Shown piece after piece: positions 33,121 through 42,492 of a stretch of 64,000 nt of DNA (positions are counted from its first letter, which is position 1; every line of letters begins with the position of its first letter). The notes below the pieces were generated by a model. It was not told the origin of the DNA. It saw nothing but the letters and a program-made list of their open reading frames with translations, and searched no databases. The translations under genes were made by a program, and so were the position numbers. The stretch lies in contig NZ_JAERVO010000003.1 of assembly GCF_016798325.1 (NCBI RefSeq), forward strand, positions 248,001-312,000. Reading direction: 5' to 3'. Origin of the DNA: Marinobacter mangrovi. Its GTDB lineage: Bacteria; Pseudomonadota; Gammaproteobacteria; Pseudomonadales; Oleiphilaceae.

Positions 33121-33765
33121 TCACTCGCTGTGACTGATATCTTGGTTGAGGACTTCCGCCACCGCTACGGCATAGTCCCGGGCGGCCTGCTGCAGGGAGC
33201 CCGGGTTGACGGTGTTGGAGTAGAGTTCCCAGACCGCTTTACCGCTCTGTACGTCGAACAGCGTGGTCTTGAGCACATAAACCTTGCGATCCTCATAGTA
33301 GCCCGGCGCCACCGTGGTATCCATGTAGGTCTGGGCATGGGCGCCGACGCCCACCACCATCGGTTTCTGGATCACCTGGGTGGGCACGTAGTTCTTTTCT
33401 TCGTCCTTGCGCACCAACGTGGTCACCAGGATACCGTCGGCCCCCGCCCGGGACGCCAGGTCTGTGACGGTGGCCGTCAACTTATCCACATCCCCCCAGG
33501 GCAGGTCATCGTCGGCCAGGCGAGAGACCTGAAACCCCCGATCGATCAATTTTTCCGCCAGGGTGCGCTCGATGGTGACCCGGTAGTCCTGGTTGGCCGT
33601 GACGGCCAGGGTGATGAGGTCCTCGTAGTGGCCCTCGGGATGAGCTTCGGTTTTTTTCTGGGTGACGGATGTGGTGGATGGAGGCGGAGAGGATGCACAG
33701 CCGACCAGGGCAATGGTTGCCCAGAGAGTCACTAATGCGGCTGCGACAGAGCGGAGTCTGGTCAT
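33121..33765 (-). CDS. Lipoprotein of unknown function
   Basis: The 214-residue lipoprotein starts MTRLRSVAAALVTLW and has the lipobox LVGC. The mature region alternates beta-type segments (DYRVTIERTLAEKLIDRGFQ, ADGILVTTLVRKDE, KVYVLKTTLFDVQSGKAVWE) and resembles small outer-membrane-associated proteins of the DUF4136 kind, though I cannot confirm this. A start seven codons upstream is possible. It precedes the second lipoprotein gene. A perfect DnaA box, TTATCCACA (33482), lies inside it. Confidence 0.78.
   Translation of the reverse strand: MTRLRSVAAALVTLWATIALVGCASSPPPSTTSVTQKKTEAHPEGHYEDLITLAVTANQDYRVTIERTLAEKLIDRGFQVSRLADDDLPWGDVDKLTATVTDLASRAGADGILVTTLVRKDEEKNYVPTQVIQKPMVVGVGAHAQTYMDTTVAPGYYEDRKVYVLKTTLFDVQSGKAVWELYSNTVNPGSLQQAARDYAVAVAEVLNQDISHSE
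33482..33490 (+). promoter_or_regulatory. Perfect DnaA box inside a lipoprotein gene
   Basis: TTATCCACA on the plus strand, part of the scattered group between 30 and 34 kb. Confidence 0.5.
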
Positions 33766-34040
33766 GGTCTGTATCCCTACATGCACGGTAACGGACCGGC
33801 CAAACCGATCCTGTGATTTGCGTTGTGCCGGCCTGCCGGGTCACTGCCAATCCCTCTCGGCACTGTATGAGGGGCTGGTGTGGCAAAGCCCTCGTCAACA
33901 TCACTACAGGATCATTATGGCGATTCGCCGATGTCCATCGTGACCACCGGTCACATTTTCGAGCATAGCAGGGAAGGACGGGGTGCGCGCGTGGGGAGGG
34001 GCTGACCACCCTGGCTTTATTCGAGGGGGCGAACGCTGGC

Positions 34041-34049
34041 TGTGGATAA
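34041..34049 (-). promoter_or_regulatory. Perfect DnaA box in intergenic DNA
   Basis: The sequence is TGTGGATAA on the plus strand, that is TTATCCACA on the minus strand. It has no coding constraint. Confidence 0.5.
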
Positions 34050-34159
34050 CCGGAGTGCGTCGGTCGAACCACCGCAGAGGGCGCTCCAGGCAGGTGGGCT
34101 AAAAGGGCGGAGTGAGCCGGCGGTCGCAGGAACAGGTTTCACCTCTCTATTTCACAACG

Positions 34160-34183
34160 AAAAATCCCGGCCGAAGCCGGGAT
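34160..34183 (-). terminator. Terminator after the acyl-CoA dehydrogenase gene
   Basis: The stem ATCCCGGC/GCCGGGAT with loop CGAA is followed on the minus strand by a short T run. It lies 25 bases after the stop codon. Confidence 0.8.
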
Positions 34184-34207
34184 CAAAAGGCCTGAAGAGC
34201 CGATAAA

Positions 34208-36028
34208 TCAGTCGGTAAAGGCCATGTGCTCGGCATCCAGCTGCATCAGGTTGCGGGTGGGCGAGAGCATGCTGGTGGCATGGGCCTGCGCTCTCGGCAG
34301 CAGACGGTCGTAGTAGAACTCCGCGGTGGCCAGCTTGGCCTCGTAGAAGGCCTCGGATTCCTCGCCGCCGTTCTCCAGCTTGTCCGCCGCCACGACCGCC
34401 ATGCGGGCCCACATGTACGCCATGGTGACGTAGCCGCTGAACATCAGGAAGTCGTGGGCGGCGGCGCTGATCATGTCCCGGTCCTTGCGGGCGTTGAGCA
34501 TCAGACGCACCGTCAGCACGTTCCACTGGGCGGCCAGCTTCAGCAGTTCCCAGGCGTAGGGGCGCAGCTTCTTGTTAGTGACGTGCTTGCGCGCGAAGTT
34601 GGAGATGCGCAGCGTGAATTCGCGCACGGCGCCGCCCTGGGTCATCAGCATCACCTTGCGGCCCAGCAGGTCGAGGGCCTGGATGCCGGTGGTGCCCTCG
34701 TACAGCGTGGCTATCTTGGTGTCGCGCACGATCTGTTCCATGCCGTGCTCGCGAATGTAACCGTGGCCACCGAAGACCTGCACGCCCAGGTTGGCCGCCT
34801 CGTAGCCCATCTCCGTCAGGAACCCCTTGAGGATCGGGGTCAGGAAGCCGAGCTTGTCGTCGTAGGTCTCGGCCTTTTTCTCGTCCCCTTCCAGGTGACC
34901 CTCGACCATATGGTCGGCCAGGCGCGCCGAGTAATAGAGCATGGCGCGGCCGCCCTCGGCGATGGCCTTCTGGGTGAGCAGCATGCGCCGCACGTCGGCG
35001 TGGTGGATCAGGCTGTCCGCCACCTGGTCCGGTTCCTTCTTGCCGGACAACGCGCGCATGGAGCGCCGCTCTTTGGCGTACTCAAGCGCCCATTGATAGG
35101 ACAGCTCGGCCGGACCGACGCCCTGGATGGCGGTGCCGATGCGGGCGGTGTTCATGAAGGTGAACATGCAGTTCAGGCCTTCGTTTTCCGGACCGATCAG
35201 GAAGCCTTTGGCCTCGTCGAAGTTCATCACGCAGGTGGCCGACGCCTTGATCCCCATCTTCTTCTCGAGACTGCCGCAGGTGACGCCGTTGCGCTCGCCC
35301 ACACCGCCGTTGGCGTCCGGCAGGAACTTGGGCACGATGAACAGGGAAATGCCCCGGGTACCTTTCGGCGCGTCCGGCAGGCGGGCCAGGACCACATGGA
35401 CGATGTTTTCGGTCAGGTCGTGGTCGCCGGAGGAGATGAAGATTTTGGTGCCGGTAACCTTGTAGGAGCCGTCGGCCTGGGGCTCAGCTTTGGTCTTCAC
35501 CTGGCCCAGGTCGGTACCGCACTGGGGCTCGGTGAGGCACATGGTGCCGCCCCAGCGGCCTTCGGTCAGCGGCACCAGGTAGGTTTCCTTTTGCTCGTCG
35601 CTGCCGTGCAACTGGATGGTGTTCATCGCGCCCAGGGAGAGACCCGGGTACATGCTGAACGGCCAGTTGGCGGTGCCCATCATTTCCTGTTTGAGCAGAC
35701 CCATGGATGCGGGCAGGCCCTGGCCACCCAGTTCTTCCGGCGCGGACAGACCCTGCCAGCCGCCCATCATGTACTGCTGGTAGGCTTCCTTATAGCCGCT
35801 GGGCGTGGTGACGTTGCCGTCCTCCAGCTTGCAGCCTTCCTCGTCGCCGCTCTGGTACAGCGGGCTCAAGACTTCCTCACAGAATTTGCCGCACTCGGAC
35901 AGGATGGCGTCGACAATATCCGGCGTGGCGTTCTCACCCGCCTTCAGGGACGCGTAGTGCTTCGGGTAGTCGAACACGTCGTTGAGCAGAAACTTCATGT
36001 CGCGCAAGGGCGCCTTGTACGTCGGCAT
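34208..36028 (-). CDS. Acyl-CoA dehydrogenase, long (about 600-residue) type
   Basis: FAD enzyme oxidising an acyl-CoA to the enoyl-CoA. The 606 residues carry the extended form with a C-terminal dehydrogenase-associated domain, as in FadE5- or DmdC-like proteins. Visible blocks are CLTEPQCGTDLGQVKTKA (FAD/substrate loop), TGTKIFISSGDHDL, GHGYIREHGMEQIVRD and YEGTTGIQALDLLGRK with the likely catalytic Glu. It is a single gene with divergent neighbours. The substrate (medium or long chain, or methylmercaptopropionyl-CoA) cannot be told from sequence. Confidence 0.93.
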   Translation of the reverse strand: MPTYKAPLRDMKFLLNDVFDYPKHYASLKAGENATPDIVDAILSECGKFCEEVLSPLYQSGDEEGCKLEDGNVTTPSGYKEAYQQYMMGGWQGLSAPEELGGQGLPASMGLLKQEMMGTANWPFSMYPGLSLGAMNTIQLHGSDEQKETYLVPLTEGRWGGTMCLTEPQCGTDLGQVKTKAEPQADGSYKVTGTKIFISSGDHDLTENIVHVVLARLPDAPKGTRGISLFIVPKFLPDANGGVGERNGVTCGSLEKKMGIKASATCVMNFDEAKGFLIGPENEGLNCMFTFMNTARIGTAIQGVGPAELSYQWALEYAKERRSMRALSGKKEPDQVADSLIHHADVRRMLLTQKAIAEGGRAMLYYSARLADHMVEGHLEGDEKKAETYDDKLGFLTPILKGFLTEMGYEAANLGVQVFGGHGYIREHGMEQIVRDTKIATLYEGTTGIQALDLLGRKVMLMTQGGAVREFTLRISNFARKHVTNKKLRPYAWELLKLAAQWNVLTVRLMLNARKDRDMISAAAHDFLMFSGYVTMAYMWARMAVVAADKLENGGEESEAFYEAKLATAEFYYDRLLPRAQAHATSMLSPTRNLMQLDAEHMAFTD

Positions 36029-36342
36029 AGCATCACCTCTGGAATCGGTACAGCTCGAAAGCTCGGCACGGTCAGGATGACCGGCAGTTGCTGCACGTTG
36101 TACGACAATCGCCAGAGGCTGCCATTGACGAAAAGCGCCTGGGGGTCTGTCGGATTAGCCAATTGGCTGAAATGACGGAAGGGTGTCAGGAGCCGCCGCC
36201 TCCGGGTCATGTGGGGCATGGCGGCCAATCGTTGACCTCAATCTCTTGGCCTTGAATGACAACTTCTGCGCGCTGGTCCGTCTGTGGCGACGGGGCGTAT
36301 GAGCCTGGTAACCCGTTTTAACCGACAACAGGTAGGAAGATC
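36029..36342. other. Divergent intergenic region
   Basis: 314 bases between the acyl-CoA dehydrogenase gene and the DUF3833 gene. It must carry both promoters. No convincing boxes, repeats or ORFs were recognised. Confidence 0.5.
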
Positions 36343-36918
36343 ATGCAAAGTAGGTGGAAGTTGCGTTCCCGCAGTAGCCTCCCGGGTCTGATCGGCGTAA
36401 TTTTGATGGGAGTTATCCTGGCGGGGTGCGCCGGTCCGTCCCTGACCGATTACAGCGATCGCACGCCGACCCTGGAGCCGCGCACGTTCTTCGACGGCAC
36501 CCTGTCGGCCCGAGGCATCGTCAAGGATTTCGGCGGCGAGGTGATCCGCACCTTCGATGCGGACATCCAGGCCAGCTGGAACGGGCAGGGCGTGGGCACG
36601 CTGGATGAGACCTTCCGGTTTGATGACGGCGAAATCCAGACCCGCACCTGGACGTTGACGCCGGTGGAGGGTGGCTATCGAGCGACCGCCGGCGATGTGG
36701 TGGAGCCGGGGCTGATGCAGTGGCAGGGCAATGCGATTCACATGAATTACGTGCTGCGGGTGCCCTATGACGACGACACCATCGACGTGCGCCTGGATGA
36801 CTGGATGTACGCGGTGACGGACGACACCGTCATCAACCAGACGCGGATGAGTAAGTGGGGCGTCAAAGTGGGGGAACTGGTCCTGGTGATTCGCCGCGAG
36901 CCGGCAAGTAGCCAGTAG
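36343..36918 (+). CDS. DUF3833-type lipoprotein
   Basis: The 191-residue protein has a basic N-terminus, a hydrophobic helix and the lipobox LAGC (Cys29). The mature part matches the pattern of the DUF3833 family: LEPRTFFDGTLSARGIVKD, TLDETFRFDDGE and RTWTLTPVEGG. The function is unknown. It is 42 bases upstream of the RND adaptor gene on the same strand, so it may share that transcript. Confidence 0.85.
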   Translation: MQSRWKLRSRSSLPGLIGVILMGVILAGCAGPSLTDYSDRTPTLEPRTFFDGTLSARGIVKDFGGEVIRTFDADIQASWNGQGVGTLDETFRFDDGEIQTRTWTLTPVEGGYRATAGDVVEPGLMQWQGNAIHMNYVLRVPYDDDTIDVRLDDWMYAVTDDTVINQTRMSKWGVKVGELVLVIRREPASSQ

Positions 36919-36960
36919 CCGACGATTTCGACAACGCGGGGCACCGACCCCGATCAGGGC

Positions 36961-38070
36961 ATGGAGAGAACCATGGGGAAGCAGGTGGCGATGGCCCTGC
37001 TGGTGCTGATTCTGGCCGGTGGGGCGACCGGCGGTTTCATGTGGATGCAGCAACAGAAGGCGGCAACCGCGATGGACCAGCCCCGGCCGGCCACTAAGGT
37101 CAACGTGGTCCATCCGCGCATGGCGGAAGTGCAGGACGTGGTGGAGGCGGTGGGCACGCTCCAGGCCCGCGAGGACATCATGATCACCGCCGAGGTCAGT
37201 GGCCGCATCGTAGAGCTGAACTTCGACCCGGGCAAACCGGTCCGCAAGGGGCAGTTGCTGGTGCAGCTGGACGATCGTCAGGCCCGGGCCGATTTGCAGG
37301 TGGCCCAGGCCCAGCTGCAGGACGCCCGCACCAAGTTCAACCGGGCGTCGCGGTTGCAGTCCAACAACAGCATCTCCCAGTCCCAGGTGGATGAGCTGCG
37401 CACCGCCCTGAGCGTGGCCGAAGCCCAGAAGGCGGCGGCGGAAGTGCGGCTGGAGAATCACCGCATCGAAGCGCCGTTTGCCGGCGTGGTTGGTCTGCGC
37501 AACATCAGCGTGGGCGCCTACCTGGAAGCGGGTGACAGCATCGCGACCCTAGATGCGGTGGATCCGATGGAACTCGCGTTTTCCATCCCCGAGCGTTACC
37601 TGGGCCAGATCAGTCTGGGCCAGCCCCTGCAGTCCAGCACCGCGGCCTATCAGGGCAAGTCCTTCGACGGTCGCCTGGCGGAGCTGGATTCCCGCCTCAA
37701 TCCGCTGAGTCGCGCGCTGCCGGTCAAGGCGCTGATCAGCAACCCCGACGGCCTGCTGCGGCCGGGCCTGTTCATGGCGGTGTCGTTGACGCTGGACACC
37801 CGGCGCGCGCTGGTGATTCCCGAGCAGGCGATCATGACCCGCGGCGACACCCAGTATGTGTTTACAGCGGTGGACGGCACGGCGCGACGCCAGATCCTCA
37901 AACTGGGCACCCGATCGCCGGGCCGGGTCGAGGTCATCAGCGGCCTGGCCGAGGACGACGCCGTGGTGATCACCGGACAGGACCGGCTCAGCAGCGGCGA
38001 TGCCCTGGACGTGCTGGAAGGCGGCGCCAACCTGATCGGCGGCGACTGGCCCGACCGACGGGAAGGATGA
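36961..38070 (+). CDS. RND efflux pump [11 protein letters not shown] adaptor (membrane fusion protein)
   Basis: [11 protein letters not shown] adaptor linking an RND pump to an outer-membrane channel. Its 369 residues start with an N-terminal membrane anchor and no lipobox. Next come a lipoyl half-motif (VSGRIVELNFDPGKPVRKGQLL), an alpha-helical hairpin (about residues 105-160), a second lipoyl half (RIEAPFAGVVGLRNISVGAYL) and a beta-barrel domain. A second ATG at 36973 is possible. It ends 10 bases before the pump gene; no outer-membrane factor gene is present in the cluster. Confidence 0.93.
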   Translation: MERTMGKQVAMALLVLILAGGATGGFMWMQQQKAATAMDQPRPATKVNVVHPRMAEVQDVVEAVGTLQAREDIMITAEVSGRIVELNFDPGKPVRKGQLLVQLDDRQARADLQVAQAQLQDARTKFNRASRLQSNNSISQSQVDELRTALSVAEAQKAAAEVRLENHRIEAPFAGVVGLRNISVGAYLEAGDSIATLDAVDPMELAFSIPERYLGQISLGQPLQSSTAAYQGKSFDGRLAELDSRLNPLSRALPVKALISNPDGLLRPGLFMAVSLTLDTRRALVIPEQAIMTRGDTQYVFTAVDGTARRQILKLGTRSPGRVEVISGLAEDDAVVITGQDRLSSGDALDVLEGGANLIGGDWPDRREG

Positions 38071-38080
38071 GTAGCCATCC

Positions 38081-41000
38081 ATGATCCTGTCCGACGTCTC
38101 CATCAAACGGCCGGTTTTTGCGACGGTCATCAGCTTGCTGATCCTGGTCTTCGGCCTGGCGGCATTGCGGGGTCTGCCGGTGCGCGAGTACCCGGACATC
38201 GACCCGCCCGAAGTCTCCATTTCCACCGACTACACCGGGGCTGCCGCGGAAGTGGTCGATACCCAGATCACCCAGGTGATCGAGGGCGCCATCAGCGGCG
38301 TTGAGGGGATCCGTTCGATCGAGTCCAGTACCGAGCAGGGGGAATCCCGCACCTCCATTGAGTTCACCACCTCGCGGGACATCGATGTCGCCGCCAACGA
38401 CGTGCGTGATGCGGTGGCCCGGGTGGTAGACGAACTGCCGGAAGAGGCCGACGCGCCGGTTATCCGCAAGGCGGATTCCGACGCCCGGCCGATGATGTGG
38501 GTGACCCTGCAGAGTGACGAATGGGATTCCGCCCAGCTTACCGACTTTGCCGAACGGGTGCTGGTGGACCGGTTGTCCGTCCTCGACGGTGTGGCGGACG
38601 TGCGCATCGGCGGGGAGCGCCGCTACGCCATCCGCGTCTGGCTCGACCGGGAGAAACTGGCTTCGCGCAACATTACCGTGGCGGAGGTGGAAGCGGCCCT
38701 GCGGGCCAATAACGTGGAACTGCCGGCGGGCTCGATCGAATCCAACACCCGGGATTTCACCGTGCGGGCCGAGGGGCGTTTATCCACCGTGAGCGAATTC
38801 CGCAATATGGTGATCCGCCGGGACGGCAACGACCTGCTGCGCCTGGGTGAGGTGGCCAATGTGGTGATGGGCGTGGAATCGGACACCAGCCGACTGCGGG
38901 CCAACGGTCGCACCGCAATCGGCATGGGCATCATCCGCCAGTCCAAGGCCAATACCGTGGCCGTATCGGATCGGGTGCGGGCCGAGATGGAGAAAATCCG
39001 CGAGACCCTGCCGCCGGAAGTCAGTATTCGCCAGAGTTACGACGAATCCATCTTCATCCGCGCCTCCATCAAGGAGGTGATGTTCACCCTGGGCATTGCC
39101 ATTGCGCTGGTGATCCTGGTGATCTTCCTGTTCCTGCGCTCCTGGCGCGCGACCCTGATTCCGGCGGTGACCATCCCGGTCGCCGTGATCGGTGCCTTTA
39201 TCGGGCTGGGGATCATGGGCTTTTCCATTAACGTCCTGACGCTGCTGGCGATCATCCTGGCGATCGGCCTGGTGGTGGACGATGCCATCGTCATGCTGGA
39301 GAACATCCAGCGCCGCATTGATCTCGGGGAACCGCCGTTAGTGGCCGCTTACTTCGGTGCCCGGCAGGTCGCTTTCGCCGTCATCGCCACGACGCTGACG
39401 TTGGTGGCGGTGTTTGTGCCCATCTCTTTCATGGGCGGCAACATCGGGCGCCTGTTCAGCGAATTCGGCTTTACCCTTGCCAGCGCGGTGATCGTCTCCA
39501 GCATCGTGGCGCTGACCCTGACCCCCATGCTCTGTTCCAAGTGGCTCAAGCACAGCCCGGTCAGTGCCGAGGGCCACCGCCTTTGGGCGGCGTCGGAGAA
39601 GGTATTCGGCGGATTGAACCGGGGCTACGAACGGCTGCTGCGCTTTTCGCTGCGCCAACCCGGCCTGCTGCTGGGGTTGGGCTTGGCGGGTATCCTGCTG
39701 TCGGCGGTGATCTTCCCCAGCCTGCCGCAGGAGCTGGCACCGACCGAGGACCGGGGCGTTATCATCATGCCCACCAAGGCGCCGCGGGGGTCGACGGTGG
39801 AATACACCGATCAGCAGGTGAAGCAGATCGAGCAGCGCCTGCTGCCCTACATCGACGAGGGCGCGGCGGACCGGCTGCTGTCCATCACCGGCTTTCGCGA
39901 TGAAGCGGACAACGCCTTTCTGATCATGGGCCTGACCCCCTGGGATCAGCGAGACATCAAACAGCAGGCGCTGACGGCTGAAATCGGACCCAAGCTGAAA
40001 GAGGTACCCGGTGTGCGGTCCGTGGCCGTGAATCCGCCCGGTCTGGGTCAGCGGGGCTTCAATCAGCCGATCGAGTTTGTCATCGGCGGGCCGGATTACG
40101 ACACGGTGCAGCGCTGGAGCGAGGAAATCCTGGAACGGGCCAAGGAGAATCCCAACCTGCAGAACCTGGAAACGGATTTCGAACTGACCCGGCCGGAGCT
40201 GCGGGTGACGCTGGACCGGGAGCGGGCGGCGGACCTGGACGTGACCGTGCAGGACGTGGGCTCCACCCTGCAGACCATGCTGGCCTCGCGGCAGGTGACC
40301 ACCTACCTGGATCGCGGTCGCGAATACGACGTGATCCTGCAGGCCGCCGATGCCGACCGGGCCACGCCCACCGACCTGAGCAACATCTTCCTGCGGCCCC
40401 GGGCCGGCGGTGACCTGATCCCGCTCGGTGCGCTGGTGAACCTGCAGGAGATCGGGGCCAACCCCGACCTGCGGCGCATCGACCGATTGCCGGCGGTGGT
40501 GATCAGCGGCTCCCTGGCGCCGGGGTATGACCTGGGCTCGGCGCTGGGCTATATGAACCAGCTGGCTGTGAATAACCTGCCGCCGGAAGCCCGCATCAGC
40601 TACAAGGGGTTGAGCCGGGAGTTTGTGGACTCGTCCAACGCCATCTACGTCACCTTCATCCTGGCGTTCGTCATCGTCTTCCTGGTGCTGGCGGCCCAGT
40701 TCGAAAGCTGGATCCATCCGCTGATCATCATGCTGTCGGTGCCCCTGGCCGTGACCGGCGCGCTGATTGCACTGGCCCTCTCGGGGATCAGCCTGAACAT
40801 CTACAGTCAGATCGGGATCATCATGCTATTAGGGCTGATGGCGAAAAATGGCATCCTGATCGTGGAATTTGCCAACCAGTTGCGGGATGAAGGCTACAGT
40901 GTCCACGACGCCATCGTGGAAGGCGCGATCCTGCGCTTCCGCCCGGTGCTGATGACGACCATTTCCACGATTTTCGGGGCCGTTCCCCTGGTGATTGCCA

Positions 41001-41230
41001 CCGGAGCCGGGGCCGAGAGTCGGGCGGCCATCGGTGTGGTGGTGCTGGGTGGCCTGATCTTCGCCACCACGCTGATGCTGTTCATCATCCCGGTGCTCTA
41101 CAGCCTGATTGCCCGCTTCGCCAAATCCGCCAATACGGTGGATCGGGAGCTGCAGGACGAACTCAACCGACTGGGCCGCTCCGGTGCGGTGGCCGGTGGC
41201 GCCGAAGCCCCGCGCCGGGATAAGGCCTGA
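38081..41230 (+). CDS. RND efflux permease, AcrB/HAE1 type
   Basis: Proton-driven inner-membrane efflux transporter. The 1049 residues have the RND architecture: SDVSIKRPVFATVISLLIL at the N-terminus, two large [11 protein letters not shown] loops, twelve helices and the TM4 motif GLVVDDAIVMLENIQR with the paired aspartates of proton relay. The substrate is unknown; lipophilic drugs, solvents or detergents are typical of the family. No repressor gene is adjacent. The gene ends five bases from the convergent EAL gene. Confidence 0.95.
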   Translation: MILSDVSIKRPVFATVISLLILVFGLAALRGLPVREYPDIDPPEVSISTDYTGAAAEVVDTQITQVIEGAISGVEGIRSIESSTEQGESRTSIEFTTSRDIDVAANDVRDAVARVVDELPEEADAPVIRKADSDARPMMWVTLQSDEWDSAQLTDFAERVLVDRLSVLDGVADVRIGGERRYAIRVWLDREKLASRNITVAEVEAALRANNVELPAGSIESNTRDFTVRAEGRLSTVSEFRNMVIRRDGNDLLRLGEVANVVMGVESDTSRLRANGRTAIGMGIIRQSKANTVAVSDRVRAEMEKIRETLPPEVSIRQSYDESIFIRASIKEVMFTLGIAIALVILVIFLFLRSWRATLIPAVTIPVAVIGAFIGLGIMGFSINVLTLLAIILAIGLVVDDAIVMLENIQRRIDLGEPPLVAAYFGARQVAFAVIATTLTLVAVFVPISFMGGNIGRLFSEFGFTLASAVIVSSIVALTLTPMLCSKWLKHSPVSAEGHRLWAASEKVFGGLNRGYERLLRFSLRQPGLLLGLGLAGILLSAVIFPSLPQELAPTEDRGVIIMPTKAPRGSTVEYTDQQVKQIEQRLLPYIDEGAADRLLSITGFRDEADNAFLIMGLTPWDQRDIKQQALTAEIGPKLKEVPGVRSVAVNPPGLGQRGFNQPIEFVIGGPDYDTVQRWSEEILERAKENPNLQNLETDFELTRPELRVTLDRERAADLDVTVQDVGSTLQTMLASRQVTTYLDRGREYDVILQAADADRATPTDLSNIFLRPRAGGDLIPLGALVNLQEIGANPDLRRIDRLPAVVISGSLAPGYDLGSALGYMNQLAVNNLPPEARISYKGLSREFVDSSNAIYVTFILAFVIVFLVLAAQFESWIHPLIIMLSVPLAVTGALIALALSGISLNIYSQIGIIMLLGLMAKNGILIVEFANQLRDEGYSVHDAIVEGAILRFRPVLMTTISTIFGAVPLVIATGAGAESRAAIGVVVLGGLIFATTLMLFIIPVLYSLIARFAKSANTVDRELQDELNRLGRSGAVAGGAEAPRRDKA

Positions 41231-41235
41231 GCGCG

Positions 41236-42492
41236 TCAGAGGCTGTCGGGGAAGGCCAGCTGACCGTCAAACAGGGCGTCCGGATGGATGTCGACGCAGA
41301 ACACCTGGGTGCCGCCGCCGCGTGAGATGCAGGCCGATAGGGTCACGGTGCGTATGGCGTCGGGCAGGGCCACGTAGGGGCGACAGACGTTGATGCGGTG
41401 GGGGTGTTCCAGGGCCTGGCGGAAATAGTCTCGATGGGACCAGCAGGCACCGCTGGACTGGTAGAGCGGGTTGAAATAGACGTCTCGGCGCACGTGATTC
41501 TTGCTCGCCAACCCACCCTGCTGGATGCCCGCCTGGTCCAGCAGGAAACAGCGTTGCACGCCGTCCTGGGCCAGCAGTCGTCCGCATGCTTCCGCCAGGT
41601 CTCCGCCGTGGGACAATCCGTGGCAGGCATCCAGCAGTGACGCCCGCAATTGACGCAGATAATCGCCGTGCTGGTCGCTGTTGCGCTGGCTGTGCTGGCG
41701 ATAGCTGGCCAGGTGGCGGCTAAAGTCCAGTTCCGGCGCGTTTCTTGGCTTGCCCAGCACCTCCGGGCGGCCGAACAGGAACCCCTGCAACAGATCCGCC
41801 TCGGTGGCCAGGGCAATCCGCGCCTGGGCGGGCGTTTCGATGCCCTCGATCAGCACCAGGCTGCCGCTTTCCCGAATCATGCTGACCAGACCATTGAGAA
41901 GCTGGCGCGCCCGGAGGTGGCTCTCCGCGTTCACCAGCAGGCTGCGGTCGATCTTGATGATCAGCGGCTCCAGCTGCCACACCCGCTCGAAGTTGGAATC
42001 GCCGATGCCGAAGTCGTCGATGGCGATCTGGAACCCCCGTTCCCGGGCCAGGTGGATAAAGTCCAGCAAGCGGGCCTGATCGTCGGTGGCCGTCTCCACC
42101 ACCTCCAGCACCACCTGCTCCGGGTGCAGCCCCTGGCTCTGGCAGACGCGGTCGAGATGGGCCATGGCTTGCGCCGGTTGCACGCAGGTGGTGGGCGTGA
42201 TGTTCAGGAACAGCCAGGTGGATGGCGCATGGCGGGCGAACTGCCGCAGGTGAAGGGACTGCAGCTGACGGTCGAGGGAGGCCACGGCATCGGCCTTTTC
42301 GGCCAGCTTGAACACCTCAGGGGGCGACACCGGCTGTTCGTCGTAGCGACCCCGCATCAGCGCCTCGTAGCCCACCAACCGTTGATGGGTCGGACTGAAG
42401 ATGGGCTGGAACGCTGAGCTGAACTCAATGTCCGCAAGCCGATGGGGGCGGCGTCCACGTTGGGCTCTGTTGAAAGATGCGATGTTCGGCAT
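41236..42492 (-). CDS. EAL-domain cyclic-di-GMP phosphodiesterase-like protein
   Basis: Probable c-di-GMP phosphodiesterase. The start at 42492 (MPNIASFNRAQRG) gives 418 residues; the frame extends 70 codons upstream without homology. The EAL domain (about residues 20-260) contains YEALMRG, LFLNITP, VVLEVVET, IDDFGIGDSN, IKIDRSL, LIEGIET and LLQGFLFGRP, so metal and catalytic positions look intact. The C-terminal 150 residues resemble a PAS/Cache-like sensory region (YFRQALEHPHRINVCRPY). There is no GGDEF domain. It is a single gene convergent with the RND permease gene. Confidence 0.9.
   Translation of the reverse strand: MPNIASFNRAQRGRRPHRLADIEFSSAFQPIFSPTHQRLVGYEALMRGRYDEQPVSPPEVFKLAEKADAVASLDRQLQSLHLRQFARHAPSTWLFLNITPTTCVQPAQAMAHLDRVCQSQGLHPEQVVLEVVETATDDQARLLDFIHLARERGFQIAIDDFGIGDSNFERVWQLEPLIIKIDRSLLVNAESHLRARQLLNGLVSMIRESGSLVLIEGIETPAQARIALATEADLLQGFLFGRPEVLGKPRNAPELDFSRHLASYRQHSQRNSDQHGDYLRQLRASLLDACHGLSHGGDLAEACGRLLAQDGVQRCFLLDQAGIQQGGLASKNHVRRDVYFNPLYQSSGACWSHRDYFRQALEHPHRINVCRPYVALPDAIRTVTLSACISRGGGTQVFCVDIHPDALFDGQLAFPDSL

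Larger units (their letters stand above)
33766..34207. other. Gene-free region upstream of the lipoprotein pair
   Basis: These 440 bases contain the terminator of the acyl-CoA dehydrogenase gene (34160-34183), a perfect DnaA box at 34041 and presumably the promoter of the lipoprotein pair. Nothing else is recognised. Confidence 0.6.

Noticed and set aside
38784-38792. TTATCCACC inside the RND permease gene considered as a DnaA box
   Set aside because: It has a mismatch at the last position and lies in coding DNA, so it was not counted with the perfect boxes.
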